Shown one piece after another: positions 1 to 12,373 of a stretch of DNA of 64,000 nt. Source of the DNA: Colius striatus (taxonomy: Eukaryota; Chordata; Aves; Coliiformes; Coliidae); contig NC_084790.1 in NCBI RefSeq assembly GCF_028858725.1, forward strand, positions 6,474,169-6,538,168, read 5' to 3'. Within the stretch, counting starts at the first letter, position 1, and the number at the start of each line of letters is the position of its first letter. Below the pieces are notes generated by a model that was not told the DNA's origin, searched no databases, and was given only the letters and a program-made list of their open reading frames with translations. The position numbers and the translations under genes were made by a program.

Positions 1-300
1 TTTAGAGTGTTTTGTGTTGTTTTAAGAAAATAAGGGAGTTAATTAATTATGACTCTGTGAGAAGCACTCTTTACAAACTTGGCATGTTCTGTAACCAGAC
101 ACCCACTTAAACAAAAAGTGGGGGAATTCAGTATCCAAGCTCCTCTTTGTTAGATTTGTTTGGAGTTGACAGAAGGACTCTGAGGTTAATAGCTAATGGG
201 AAATGAATAAACAGACAGTTGTAAATTGCACATTTTTTTCCCCTACAATTTCAAAACACTTGCACATGGTCTACCCAATTAGGTGTTTTTAATCCTGATG

Positions 301-380
301 CTTTCTTAACACAGAAGTCTTAGTTTAAGAAGTTTAAGCCCTTTCTTAACACAGAAGTCTGAGTTTATTAAATTTAAGCC
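301..380. repeat. 40-bp tandem duplication, two copies
   Basis: Bases 301-340 and 341-380 are two head-to-tail copies of the same 40-bp unit, which begins CTTTCTTAACACAGAAGTCT and ends TTTAAGCC. A few substitutions in the second half distinguish the copies. It is a local duplication within the intron with no evident function. Confidence 0.95.
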
Positions 381-3300
381 TTGTTTTCATCCACATATAT
401 GAGGAATAGTTTACTGTGTTCTGTTACGTGACCAAGCTTGTTTACACAGCCCTGGGGAAGCTTGCAGAGGCAGTGGCAGGAGAGCGAGCCCCAGTGGTAC
501 CCTACAGAGCTGCTCCCAGACCCATCTTTGCAGGCCCAGAAGTCACAGGGGTATAGGCAGGAATCCAAATAAAGGACTCTGAGAAAGGAGCACTCTGTCC
601 AGGCCTTTGCCAGGGTAGTGCCAGCAGAGCCTCTACCCAGTGTCTAGTTGTGTTAAGGATGGTTGCTGCCCTCTCCTGGGACACATGGGCTGCAGGGAAA
701 ACCAGTTTGATAAACAACAGGATTATTGTGGGATGTTTAGGGAAGAAGCAAGTCTGGCGCAAAGGGGAAGTTCAGGAAATTGGGGAGGAACAAATGTGGA
801 AATATAAAGGGATAAGGGGTATGAAAAGGGACAGTTGTGTGTAGGCAGTGGGCTGGTCAATGCACTTGCCTGGCCATGCCCTGCACCTGATCAGTGCCAT
901 CTGTCCTGCTCCTGATCAAACTCCTTCCTGGCTCTGTCCCAGGTGAGGGCTCTCTGGCTGACCTGAGTGCAGACACAGAGAAGAGGATCTGTGGAGCGCT
1001 GAGTGGAGGAAGTGCAGGTGAGTGAGTGTCTGATGGCGAGGAAGGATCAACCTGGTGAAGTGACCTGGAAGCAAAGGAGTCCCTGGGTCCCTGAGGGCAG
1101 CTCTGGGTGTGAGGATGCCTGTGTCTATAGAGACAAGAATGGGGTCAGCTGTGGGATCAGAGGAATCCCAGCTGGCTCTATAGACCTGTGACAGTCTGTA
1201 CCAGCAACTAGAGGAGGCTGTGGCCCTGGGGACTTGTATGACTGCAGACTGAGTATGAGGAGACAGGATCCAGGTGACAGGTGCTGGTAGGGCCAGCTGC
1301 TTGAGGAGTCCACCTTGTATGCCTGTATGTGTGTTTTCACAGGTGGACTTTCATCCTGCCCAGCCAGAGAAGGGAGCAGGAGGAGTCCTGTGGTGCTACC
1401 TGTGCTTGTGTGAGTGCTGAGTATACACGGGTGCTCCGTGCATTTGTGCCTGCTGGGAATGCATCTTCAGCTTTCCTGCTGGGACCTGGGGATATTCAAC
1501 AACAGCAGCAGCCTCGCCTCCAGTGCTGTTGGATCTGCTGTGGTACGTTTTCCTCTAGCAGTGAAAGAGCAAGTTCAGTACTTAAATACCTACAGAGTAT
1601 GCTTTTTATTCATAGGTTAATCATCTTTTTAAGTATATAATCAGAGTGGTAGGGAGGAAATGCTTCCATGGTTTTGCCATGTGAATCTGATGTAGTTTTC
1701 TCCTAAAACTCTTCTGAAAATATGAAAGCAAGCTGTGAAGTTGAAGGCCAGAGAGGTAAGTGTATGTAAAACTATGCTCCCAGTGGCTTGTGGTTTATTG
1801 CCTTTCCCAGGTAGCTGTGGCATCTGAATATATGATATCTATCTCTCAGTTGATTTTTCTTTGATCAGTGTGTGTAATGTCAGTTGAATTCATGTGTACC
1901 TGCCTGTGGCAAGCAGTTCTGTAGCTTTAGTGTGTTACGTGATTGGACCCTGCTGGTTCAATTTCGTAGGCTTAGTCCAAGGACAGGCAGAACTTGTGTT
2001 TTCCAGTCAGGATTTCGTAGATGTTTGTTCATTGCTTGCCCTTAAAATTTCCTGTCTGTAGCTGTTCGTATTTATAATAGAAGTACTCGTGGAGTTTCTT
2101 TCCAGTTGTGGTCATTTGCTTGATTATAGAACTAAGCTGTTCCCTTTCCTGCTGCTCTTCAAAAGGCCACTGGGCACAATGTCTGCTGTTTGTACTACTG
2201 CTGCCTCCCCTCCCCAGAGTCCTGCTGACAGGATCTCATTCAGCAGAAGATTTCATCTAACATTCTTTGGTTCACCAGGATGTGAGCTGGAGCTGGCCAT
2301 GAACCTCATGAAGGCTACAGAGACTGGCTACTGAAACCACTCACTATTCACTTGGGAGCATCTCTGTCCTACATCCAAACAGGCATTCACACACTATATG
2401 GTAGGATGCCACTCACCAGGTGCTGGAGATGCTGGGTTGTTTGACAGGGATGTGAAGCCCATGGGTGGTTCAGGGGAGTCTTTCTGGCCAGCTGTTGCTG
2501 AAAGGCAAGATGTCAGGAGGCAGGAGGGGAAGACAGACTGGATATCCAGAAATACCCCACTCACTTGTATTTTGGTTTTTGACTTGGATGCATCTGTTTG
2601 TATTTAGTAACCTGAAGTAGCTGATACCTCACCGAATGTGGTATGTGGATAGCGTGCAGTATACACAACTCTAATCTAGTCTTATAATTTTCAATTGCTC
2701 TTGTACAAGATCGCAGCTTCACTCTGGGATCTGCTTCTGGTTCAGGGACCTCAGCGTTTATGGTGCAGTAAAAGTTAAATACCAAGCCAAATTAATGTCA
2801 TTTGAAGCAAAACTGGGTTTATCCTGTTTCAGGATGCACGACTGTCTCTGAATTCTGAAATCCCCAATCATTTGTCAAAACAATGGCTGTTACCTGTTTT
2901 CCCTGGTTCAAATACATATTGATGGCAGAAATACCTTGGACCGTTTCTGTAACCCATCTTTCTTTCTGGAGTCCCATCTTTTTACTGATACAAATCACAA
3001 CCTTCATGGTGCTTTCCACCTCCAGTCTCCTCTGGGCATTGGTTCGAATGCACAGTCACTATATAGCCTCTGAAGCATACTGCCTCCTGGGATTGGCTTG
3101 TCAGGACAGTGCCTGAGCTCTCAGGTATTTTTTATCTTCTGCAGTGCACTTTCTAACAGTGACCTAAGGTGATGCACCAGCTGGAAACTGCTTGGGTGCA
3201 TATGAACAGCTTGCTTCTGACGACCCTTGAAGCTAGAGCAGTCTTTGCTAGGCCCTGTGCTCTCTGCAATGAAAGTACAAGTGGAAAGATTCCATCCTTG

Positions 3301-4869
3301 GTTGCATCCTGTCATAGCTGCCTTTGTGTAGTGGTGGTACTAATAGTTCAGCATTGCTGCAGTTTGGAAGGTCACTGCAGTTAACAAACCATAGCATCCT
3401 CCAGTTCTGGTCCTTAAGGAAGGGAGATGTCTTGCCTCTCCTGGAGTGGCAGGTGCCTGATGTTTTCCAGGGTGTGTATTGGTGGGCTGTAGGGTTGTAC
3501 ACTGTGCACATCAGCCCTGCATATAGCTGTAAAGCTGTGAATTAATGGTTACTTGGAGCTGTTGCTCTTGACTGGAGGGTGAAGTGAAAAGACTGTTGAC
3601 TAATATCCAGGCCCACCAAGACCATGCTGGTGCTGTAGTGATGGTACTCTAAATGGAGTGAGAGTTTCTTTCTTGCTCTGGCAACTGATACCCTTGCCCC
3701 CATCTCCTCCTCTCCACGTTTCCCCTAGATCTCCATGTTTTACCCCTGTGAAGCCAAGGACAGAGCATTCTCTGTGACATAACACCTGGCTCGTCTCAGA
3801 GGCAAGGAATTGTGGGTAAATGAAGAATTATTTGGCAGTCCCTCCTCAGCTTTCCAGAGATGCTTGGCTGGAGAGGGGTGTTCCTTACAGCAGAGTTCAT
3901 CCCTGAGCAGTGCTTGCTGGAACAAAGGAGGGCATGAGTTTAACCAGGTGTACCTGAGCAGCGAAGGCAGAGGGCACGCATCAGCACTGCTCACAAAGCA
4001 GCTCTGGCTTCTGCCATGTTTCAGTCACCTTCTGCCAAGACTTGTGTCTCTGGTCACAGACTTTCAGCTACCTGAGGTCACTGAGTTTCACAGTCTGCTC
4101 TTTTGTTCCTTCTCCCTCCTACAACCACCAGGAAACATTTCCTTCCTTTCCTTTGTGTTATTCTTCCCTCAGAGAGAATGCACAGAAGTAAAAACTCTGC
4201 AATTTCAAAATTTGTCTTGTTTAACTTTTTTTTTTGCTTGAAAATGTCACTTTACTGTCAGATATGCAATGGTAGTGAAAGAGAAAATCACCTACTGTTT
4301 ATAGTCCTATTTCTTCAGTAAAAACAGCATCAAACCCAAATTCTTCTCGTTTATTACATAACTTCATTTATAGAGATAAGAGAGACTGTGATACACTGTA
4401 AAGAGTGGACTAGGTGGTGAAAGTCTTTCTCCAACAAAGACCCACAGAGTTTATGTCCTAGAGAAAGAGAAGATGAGTGCAGGCTGGCTGCCTCTCGGGT
4501 GGGGAGCAGCTGCTGGGGTCTGTTTGAGAAGATTTTTTGGTGTCCTAAAGGTTTTAGTGTTTGTGCTTTTGTGTTAATTTGCTGCCTCTTCTGACATGAA
4601 TTCAGATCTCTCTGCCTACTACACTGCCCATTCCCTTTAATTTTATGTAGCCTGATATTAGTCCAAGTGCAGCAAAAGCCACAGACTTGATCAGATCCCT
4701 TTGTCCAGGTTGCCCCTGTTTCAGAGGCCTGGGAATCAGAAAATGGTAGCTGATCATCACCCAATAGTGTCTGTAGTAGCTTCAAGACAGGCTAAAACAA
4801 GTGTCTGCACCTAAGGCATTCCTACCCAGTAGCTGTCTGTATTGTCCCGTCCCTGACAATGGCAGACTC

Positions 4870-4958
4870 TTATTTAGGTGAAACTGCTTCTGCAGAGGGG
4901 TTGGACTAGATGATCTCTAAAGGTCCCTTCCAACCCCTACCATTTTATGATTCTATGA
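4870..4958 (+). mobile_element. CR1 LINE 3' end fragment
   Basis: This is a heavily 5'-truncated CR1 copy. It shows the typical terminal block (TTGGACTAGATGATCTCTAA, then AGGTCCCTTCCAACCCCTA) and ends in the tail ATTTTATGATTCTATGAC. Only about 90 bp remain, so no coding sequence is present. It lies in the upstream intron of ZBTB5 in the same orientation as the gene. Confidence 0.9.
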
Positions 4959-7339
4959 CAAGAAGTGTTACAGAGCAGAATTGCTCTGACTGCCTCTTCT
5001 GTAGCTATTGGAGACACTGGCAACTTTTGACTATGGCGCATTACTGAGACCAATGCTTTAAGTCTAACACACTTTATAGCTGTGGGTGTAATAGAAAAGG
5101 AGGGGCCTAGTTTTGCAGTCTTGCTGGATGGAGAACCTAGCATGTGTTCAGCATGAGCCTGTTCTGCTCTGACAAATGCTGTGAGTGGGAAACCTTCCTC
5201 AGGCCGAGCCTGAGCTTCTGGGGAGGGTTGGGTCTGACAGGCTGGGGGGTGGGAGCAAGTGGGGTTATGGTGCAGGGGGGCAGGACACACAGAGCATGTG
5301 TTAACTTTGTTTCCTCATGAGAAACTCGGTCTCATGCTGCTTTTGAATAACTCCTGAACTATTAGCTCAAGAAGGTGTATTCTTTGTACAAGAGGTTCAA
5401 GAACCCTTCTGCTTTCGTGTGACCTTTTAATGGTGATAATCCAAGCCCGGAGAAACATTGCAGATGTCATTTCCTAGTGTGGGCTAGAGTTGCTGCTGGA
5501 AGTCCATAGATCTTTCTGGTTCTACAGCTGCCTGCTTACGTATGTGTGTGTAAATCCATCAGTGATCGTGTGTCTTGCTTGGCTTTGTGACCTTTACCAG
5601 GACAATCCTCCAGCAGTATGTGTCGTGAAGCTGGTAGTCCCCAGTCTGCCCTGCCTATCTTACTGCCTTTTGCCCTGCAGCAGAGAAGAGCTTCAGACTG
5701 CTGTAGGCTATGGGCTTCTGCAGGACAAGGGAGCTTTTGTGGCCATCCGCTGCACTTGCACCATGTCTTCAATCTTGGGAGCTGCTTCTTGCATATCTGA
5801 AGTTTTGCTTTTTCTGATGGTCCTTCCAAGTAAACTGTTAATCTGTGCCCAGGAGAACAAAATAGCAAAGTAACTGACAAACTACATCAAGAGCTGTACG
5901 TGTTTTCTTCTGAATGACTATGTACTTGGCAGCCAGTCTGGCCCGAGCATGCCTTCTGAGCAAAGCCATTGTGTAAAGGGAAACATCTTCAAAAATTTCA
6001 ACATATAAACATTATTTCCAAGCAGGCCTTTCTTTACTGGTCAACTGAGGCCATGGGAAGCCTTGTGTTCAATGTACTCCTAGAGCTTATGTCAATGCAT
6101 GTATGCAAAAGCAACATGTGAGCATCTGAGGCCAGGACTTCTAAATGGGCAGATTCACATTTGATCTCTCTTCGCAAGTGTAATTCTTTCTGTGTCACAT
6201 TTTGTTTTAGCTGCCTTACAGTCTTCTAATGCCACACGTGGTATTGCTGTGGGAAAACAAATGTGAACACAAAAATGCGTATGTCCTATACGTGCAACCT
6301 CTCTGTTTCCCAGATCTTACACGTTGTTGATTTGGCATGAGAAAAAGTAGAGATTTCACCAAAAGTCACCTGTTGAGTCGTAAGGTGGGTCTGTTAAGAT
6401 TTGCCTTACATTCTGTTAATGTGAATTTGAGAAAAAAAAAGCCACCTTTGACTTTGTCTAGTTGTCTTGTTCAGTAGTGAGTGCATGGTTTTGTCAGATG
6501 CTTCCCGTAACTGCCTTGTGGACCAGAAGGTTCATAAGGAATAGCAAGCATGGAGATGGCTCTTAATGTTGGCAAACTTTTCTATCTTGATACCATTTTA
6601 TTTGTTTTGTGGGAAAAACAGAGGACTTTCAGTGCATCCCAGCTGATAAACTATAGCAAATAAGGAAACTGTATTGCACTTCTGATAGCTAAAGGTGTCA
6701 GTTTGAGATAAGAGCTGTCCACTTGTTCCAGTGCAGAAGTATTTCCCTTGCTTTCCATTAACTCTCTTTTCTGTGCTTCTGTGTTAAATGCAAATACGTG
6801 AATGATGGTTTTGCAAAGCAGCTTAGAAACCGTCCAGAAAGTCATTTGCAGAAGGTGAAGGTGGATTAAATGAGATGAGAATTAAAGTTCAGACTTTTCA
6901 GTGAGAGGTTATCTAATAATGTGAGCAATTTATCAAAGGTTGCGTAGATTATTCACAATTAGTTGGTTTGGATGTTTTTTTTAAGACAGAATTAAATGTT
7001 TTAGGACAGAGTGTGGTTTAATTTGGACAGCAGATAACGGAGGTGAAATGACCTGTGTTATTCAGTTTGCAGCAGAGCTGCCTGTCACACATCTGATGCT
7101 GAGGCAGCTGTTACACTAGGTCAGCTCCATGACAGAACCTGTGTTTTTTGTCTCTTTCTCCCCCACAAGATAGCCAACATTGATACAATACCCGTGTGGC
7201 AGTGGTAAATTAAGATCAATTATTGTTCATCTGCCCTCCAGCTGTCATCTTTCATTTTTAAACCCAGTTTTGCTGTGGTCTGAGTAGCACTTCAGCTGGT
7301 TTTAATGTTATAGTTTCTTCTGTTTTGTTTTACAGGACC

Positions 7340-9364
7340 ATGGATTTTCCAGGACACTTTGAGCAAATCTTTCAGCAGCTCAACTACCAGAGGCTTCATG
7401 GCCAGCTTTGTGACTGTGTCATTGTGGTGGGAAACAGGCATTTCAAAGCCCATCGCTCTGTTTTGGCAGCATGTAGCACACATTTCCGAGCCCTATTTAC
7501 TGTAGCGGAAGGAGATCAGACCATGAACATGATTCAGCTGGACAGTGAAGTGGTGACAGCGGAAGCTTTTGCTGCGCTGATAGACATGATGTATACTTCC
7601 ACACTAATGCTTGGGGAGAGCAACGTTATGGATGTCTTGCTGGCTGCTTCTCACTTACATTTGAACTCTGTCGTTAAAGCCTGCAAGCACTACCTTACTA
7701 CCAGGACGCTGCCCATGTCTCCACCGAGTGACAGAGTTCAAGAGCAAAACGCACGCATGCAGAGGTCTTTCATGCTCCAGCAGCTTGGACTGAGCATTGT
7801 GAGCTCTGCCTTAAGTTCTACTCAGAGCACGGAGGAACAGCCAAATGCGATGAGCTCCTCGATGAGAAGTAACATCGAGCAGCGCACTACTTTTCCCATC
7901 CGTCGTCTCCACAAACGTAAGCAGTCTTCTGAAGATCGGGCCAGGCAGCGCATCAGGCCCACCATGGACGAGTCTGTTTCTGACGTGGCTGCAGAGAGCG
8001 GGCAGTCAGTTGTTCATTCACGGGAAGATTTCTTCTCTCCAGATTCGCTGAAGATTGTGGACAACTCTAAGGCCGATGCTGTTGCTGATAACCAGGAGGA
8101 TAATACTATCATGTATGATCAGTCTTTCAGTGCTCAGGAAGACGCACAAGTGCCCAGTCAGTCTGACAACAGCGGAGGCAACATTTCACAGATGTCCATG
8201 GCGTCGCAGGCAACACAGGTGGAAACCAGCTTTGACCAGGAGGCTGCTTCTGAGAAGAACAACTTCCCATGTGAGAATCCAGAGGTCGGTCTGAACGAAA
8301 AAGAGCACATGAGAGTGGTGGTGAAGTCTGAGCCCTTGAGTTCGCCAGAGCCTCAAGATGAGGTGAGCGATGTCACTTCCCAAGCAGAAGGCAGTGAGTC
8401 TGTTGAAGTGGAAGGAGGAGTAGTGAGCGCAGAGAAGATAGAGCTGAGTCCCGAGAGCAGTGATCGTAGCTTTTCTGACCCACAGTCCAGTACTGATAGA
8501 GTGGGAGACATCCATATAATGGAGGTGGCAAATAACCTGGAACACAAGTCTACTTTCAGTATCTCGAATTTTCTAAATAAAAGCAGAGGTGGTGGCTTCA
8601 GTGCTAGTCAGAACAGCGATGACAACGTTCCAAATACTACCAGTGACTGCAGAATGGACAGTGATGCCTCTTACCTGATGAGTCCGGAGGCGGGGCCTGC
8701 TGGAGGCCATCCGTCTGCCACCGTCTCTCATGTTGAGAATCCGTTTAGTGAGCCTGCAGACTCTCATTTTGTCAGACCAATGCAGGATGTGATGGGTCTC
8801 CCCTGCGTACAGACTTCTGGGTACCGGACGGCAGAGCAGTTCAGCATGGATTTTCCACGGTCGGGCTTGGGCTTGCACTCCCTGTCAAGGGCAATGATGG
8901 GCTCGGTGAGAGGTGGAGCTAGCAACTTTCCTGGCTACCGACGCATAGCCCCCAAAATGCCTGTGGTGACCTCTGTCAGGAGTTCCCAGCTGCAAGATAA
9001 CTCATCCAGTTCCCAGCTGATCATGAACGGGACCACTTCTTTTGAAAACGGGCATCCATCACAGCCTGGTCCACCACAGCTGACGAGGGCTTCTGCAGAT
9101 GTCCTTTCAAAATGCAAGAAGGCCTTATCTGAGCACAACGTCTTGGTAGTGGAAGGTGCACGCAAGTATGCCTGCAAGATCTGCTGCAAGACGTTTTTGA
9201 CCTTGACAGACTGCAAGAAGCACATCCGTGTACACACAGGAGAAAAGCCTTACGCCTGCCTGAAGTGTGGCAAGCGGTTCAGCCAGTCCAGCCACCTGTA
9301 CAAACACTCCAAGACAACCTGCCTGAGGTGGCAGAGCAGCAATCTGCCTAGCACTTTGCTTTAA
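7340..9364 (+). CDS. ZBTB5: Zinc finger and BTB domain-containing protein 5
   Basis: A complete 674-codon coding exon. Residues about 1-115 form a BTB/POZ domain (D25, then FKAHRSVLAA at 35-44), used in this family for dimerisation and co-repressor recruitment. The middle is long, acidic and serine-rich, with a basic patch at about 188-207 that could be a nuclear localisation signal and a VKSE sumoylation-type motif at K329. The C-terminus carries two zinc fingers joined by a TGEKP linker: a C2H2 finger at 610-632 (C612, C615, H628, H632) and a C2HC-type finger at 638-661 (C640, C643, H656, C661). The human protein is about 677 residues and near-identical through the BTB and fingers. It is a nuclear sequence-specific repressor, reported to repress the p21 gene CDKN1A. 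The start is the ATG after the acceptor AG at 7334-7335; an in-frame ATG at 7325 is intronic. Confidence 0.98.
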   Translation: MDFPGHFEQIFQQLNYQRLHGQLCDCVIVVGNRHFKAHRSVLAACSTHFRALFTVAEGDQTMNMIQLDSEVVTAEAFAALIDMMYTSTLMLGESNVMDVLLAASHLHLNSVVKACKHYLTTRTLPMSPPSDRVQEQNARMQRSFMLQQLGLSIVSSALSSTQSTEEQPNAMSSSMRSNIEQRTTFPIRRLHKRKQSSEDRARQRIRPTMDESVSDVAAESGQSVVHSREDFFSPDSLKIVDNSKADAVADNQEDNTIMYDQSFSAQEDAQVPSQSDNSGGNISQMSMASQATQVETSFDQEAASEKNNFPCENPEVGLNEKEHMRVVVKSEPLSSPEPQDEVSDVTSQAEGSESVEVEGGVVSAEKIELSPESSDRSFSDPQSSTDRVGDIHIMEVANNLEHKSTFSISNFLNKSRGGGFSASQNSDDNVPNTTSDCRMDSDASYLMSPEAGPAGGHPSATVSHVENPFSEPADSHFVRPMQDVMGLPCVQTSGYRTAEQFSMDFPRSGLGLHSLSRAMMGSVRGGASNFPGYRRIAPKMPVVTSVRSSQLQDNSSSSQLIMNGTTSFENGHPSQPGPPQLTRASADVLSKCKKALSEHNVLVVEGARKYACKICCKTFLTLTDCKKHIRVHTGEKPYACLKCGKRFSQSSHLYKHSKTTCLRWQSSNLPSTLL

Positions 9365-9534
9365 CCTTCTTCATGCCGGGCCTGAAGGAGAGTGCTGGTG
9401 CAGATGCCCAGCTCTGTAGAGCACCAAAGGAAGATGGACGTTATCTTCCTCACGGCTGCAGGCTCAGAGGCTGCTCTTGTTGGTCAGTGAACATTTAAGT
9501 GTGATTGTGCCACACACACAAAAGTCTTGGTTCT

Positions 9535-9625
9535 GTTTATTGGGGATATTACTGTACCTACCTCACAGGGGTGTTGTGAGGCTTAAACAGCTGTAAGCAA
9601 GGAACTTGGAGGTCCTTAGAAGCCG
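9535..9625 (+). repeat. MIR/CORE-SINE-like ancient SINE segment in 3'UTR
   Basis: The run from TGGGGATATTACTG through ACCTACCTCACAGG and GTTGTGAGGCTTAAA resembles the 3' half of the amniote MIR SINE, whose consensus as I recall it reads ATGGGGATAATA, then TACCTACCTCATAGGG, then TTGTTGTGAGGATTAAAT. MIR-type SINEs are old enough to be shared by birds and mammals. The match is from memory, so the family assignment is tentative. Confidence 0.6.
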
Positions 9626-11107
9626 CACTGTGGATATGAGAAGCATTACTATGATGTACATTCAGGCCTTGGGCTGATGGGGATACAATCCGTAAAGCTA
9701 AGCGGTTCCTTTGCAGGGCAGAGGGGTGAGAGCATAGTTTTAAAGTAGCACGTTTCAAGAATGAGAAACTGAAGTGCAAATTTCCTATTTGTTTTGTTTT
9801 GGGTTTTTTTTTTTGTTTTTCTAAAGTATTTTGTAAAAGTGAAAGCATTTAACTGAACGACCTGTAAAACAAGCTGCTGCATGGTGTGCGGACAGTAATG
9901 CAAGAGCTGGTTACTGTAACCGACGCAGGCCGCGTATCTTTAAAAGAGAAAAGCAACTTTGGAGGCACCTGTCTGACATGATGCTTTAAAACACGCTAAT
10001 TATAAAAATAGTTCTAGGGTTATGAATGTATGTTTGGCTGTTTTGTAGTAAAGGACACTGTGTAATGAAGGTGCTTAAGTTAAACCCAAGACAAGTAACT
10101 TTTGGACTGACAGATGTATATATACTTTGAGAACAGCAAGATCTGGATGTTTGAGGGGTTTTTTTTTGGTAGAAGCTTGTATTAAGTGATAAGTGAAGTA
10201 CTGTTTCTTGTTCGTGCTATTCTTAGCAGTATTTTAACCCATTTGTATCTCCTATGTTAAAGTTCTATGTACACAGAAGTCTGAAAAGAGCCTGTCTTTG
10301 TCTGCTTTGTTATTTTGAAGGAGAGAGATAATTTGTGATGGCTTTTTTTACCGTGTGAGATAGTCTCTTGCTGTTTCCAAATGCTGATAGTCAATCTGAT
10401 CCCTGTTATTGTGTAAGCATATTGTCCTTTTCTGACACTCTTATCTCCAGGCTTTAATTTCCTCCTCCCTCGGTACACTTACTTACTTTCTTTCACAACT
10501 GTGGATTGTTCCTCAGATCAAGCCAGTCAGGAGCGATCCTCATTTGCGATATTTATTTATGTGTCTCTATAAAACCTAGTTGTCAAATCCAGTCCTTCCA
10601 CTTAAAATAGTGTCATAGATGTACCTCTCTACAGAAATTTTTAAGGACCTAGCATAAATTTAATTTAAAGGAATAGCACTGTACACTTTGTATAGCAGAA
10701 ATTCGGTGATCGTTATTCTTCAAGTGAATTGTGTAAATCTTGCTTTAATTTCCTCTTCTTTCACGCCATTGTAACTAATAATGTCTGCAGTCCTTTTTCC
10801 TTTGTGAAAGATGCACATGAACTAACTACTGGCGTTCAGCATATTGGGTTTCTCAATAACATTTTGGAGCACTTCTGTTGATAAATGTTGCTGTAACACG
10901 TAGGAGCTGGTTTGGGGCTGCAGCACGTCCGTTCTGCTCAGGAGAGACAGCGGATTTGCATTTCCTGGTATCCAAGTCACAGAGCATCAGCTTTCTGTTA
11001 GTATATAAAAAAAAACAGTTTGAAAACCTTCCCCTCTTTATTTTATTCTGTATAGCAAATGTGTCCATGTGGTTTCATTCAGCAGTTTTATGGAGTCTGT
11101 GCTACCT

Positions 11108-11222
11108 AACCCACCTGGATGAGTTCCTGTGTCACGTACTCTAGGTGGTCCTGCTCTGGCAGGGGGGTTGGACTAGGTGATCTTTCGAGGTCCCTTCAAG
11201 CCTTTGAGATTCTATGATTCTG
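11108..11222 (+). mobile_element. CR1 LINE 3' end fragment inside ZBTB5 3'UTR
   Basis: A truncated CR1 with the block CACCTGGATGAGTTCCTGTG, then CTAGGTGGTCCTGC, then TTGGACTAGGTGATCTTTCG, and the tail GATTCTATGATTCTGA. It lies in sense orientation within the predicted 3'UTR, so it would be part of the mature transcript if the distal poly(A) site is used. Confidence 0.9.
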
Positions 11223-12367
11223 ATAGTTAGCCTTCTTAAACACCTTACACTTGGATAAACTGAACGTAAAAGCCTAGTCCACAGTCCTGTAGGCCCGTTA
11301 GCAGGATGGACTGTCAAAACTGTTGAAGCACAGAAACCAGACCAAAGGAAACACCAATATGTTTCTGGACTTGGCTTTATGTGAAACAGTAGTCTGCTGA
11401 TGAAGAAAAATGTCTTTATGACTAACCACACTGCTTCACATTGAGAACAAAAAAAGCCAAATGTCTGTCAACGAGTCATTTACACTTTGAGCACGCAAGG
11501 TAAACAGGAGCATGGGAGCACAGTGGATGATTGGATTGATTCCTTTGAAATGTTCAGATTTTGTTACGTAATTTGTTTAATGGTCATATTTCCGGCTCTT
11601 AATTTTATAACCATTAAGGAAAAGTGCTGCATTTTTTTTTTAAGCACTAGGATATGCCACGTTTTGCTTGATCGTTTTGATCTCGGGGACTAAGGGCGTT
11701 GAGCTAGACTAAACAGTCTCACTGAAACATTAGTAAAATGCAGTATTTTGTACTTCAGTATTTTCTTGTGTTGCCTTATTAGTAATGTTCTAGTTGGTTC
11801 ATCTGCCTTGCATTTCTCTAATTGGGGATTTTTAAATGTTTTGTATCTGTTTCCCGTCACACACGTGAATTCCTCGATTCTTACAAGGCATAGGAACAAC
11901 GCATCTACGTGTGTGAGGAGATTTGTTAAGAGCTAATATGAGCAGGCAAACTGACTTAACTGCACTTTTTATCCGTTTTTATAAAAACATTCTTGTCATT
12001 GTGAAGCACCAGACCTCGTGCAGGAGGACTTCTGTCTTCTGAAAGACAAAAATCAGCTTGGAGCATTTTTGGAAGCAGCAGCTTTAAATGTTTGTTGGCA
12101 CCCAGTTCATCTGGAGGTGCACGCTGCAAACCCAGGAGCCCGAGGCCAGCTTGTTGCTTTCCTAGTCTTCCAGTATGCAGCAATATCTCAGAATGGCACC
12201 TCCACTTGGCTACCCCCCACTGTACAATGAGAATATCTCATCTCAAAGCCTGGTAACGCTGTCCAAGATGTTATCACCCTGACTTTCGTTCAAGACCTAA
12301 CCTTACAGATGCTACAGTGAGCTCTTGTGTGAAGATGTCGGTATGTTAGTATTATGAAACATCTGAA

Positions 12368-12373
12368 AATAAA
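12368..12373 (+). terminator. ZBTB5: Poly(A) signal AATAAA, predicted ZBTB5 3' end
   Basis: This is the first canonical hexamer downstream of the ZBTB5 stop. It is followed within about 30 bases by a T/GT-rich element (TTTTTGTGCTGCTGTGTCTG), the expected arrangement for cleavage near 12390. No transcript data were available. Confidence 0.65.

Larger units (their letters stand above)
1..7335 (+). other. ZBTB5: ZBTB5 upstream (5'UTR) intron, partial
   Basis: Non-coding sequence that ends in a strong splice acceptor: a T-rich tract from about 7310 followed by TTTTACAG, with AG at 7334-7335. The ZBTB5 start codon follows four bases later. In mammals ZBTB5 has a non-coding first exon far upstream, so this stretch is most simply the end of that intron, and the promoter lies outside the window. 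Apart from a 40-bp tandem duplication near the left edge and a CR1 tail near 4.9 kb I recognise nothing in it. The open frames here are short and have no domain features. The intron call is an inference from the acceptor and the known gene structure. Confidence 0.7.

Noticed and set aside
960-1020. Possible small 5'UTR exon ending at a GCAG/GTGAGT donor near 1016
   Set aside because: A good donor motif but no convincing paired acceptor or independent evidence. Donor-like motifs are common in 7 kb of intron.
7325-7339. In-frame ATG five codons upstream of the ZBTB5 start
   Set aside because: It lies before the splice acceptor AG at 7334-7335 and would be removed with the intron. The MDFPGHFEQ start matches the known family N-terminus.
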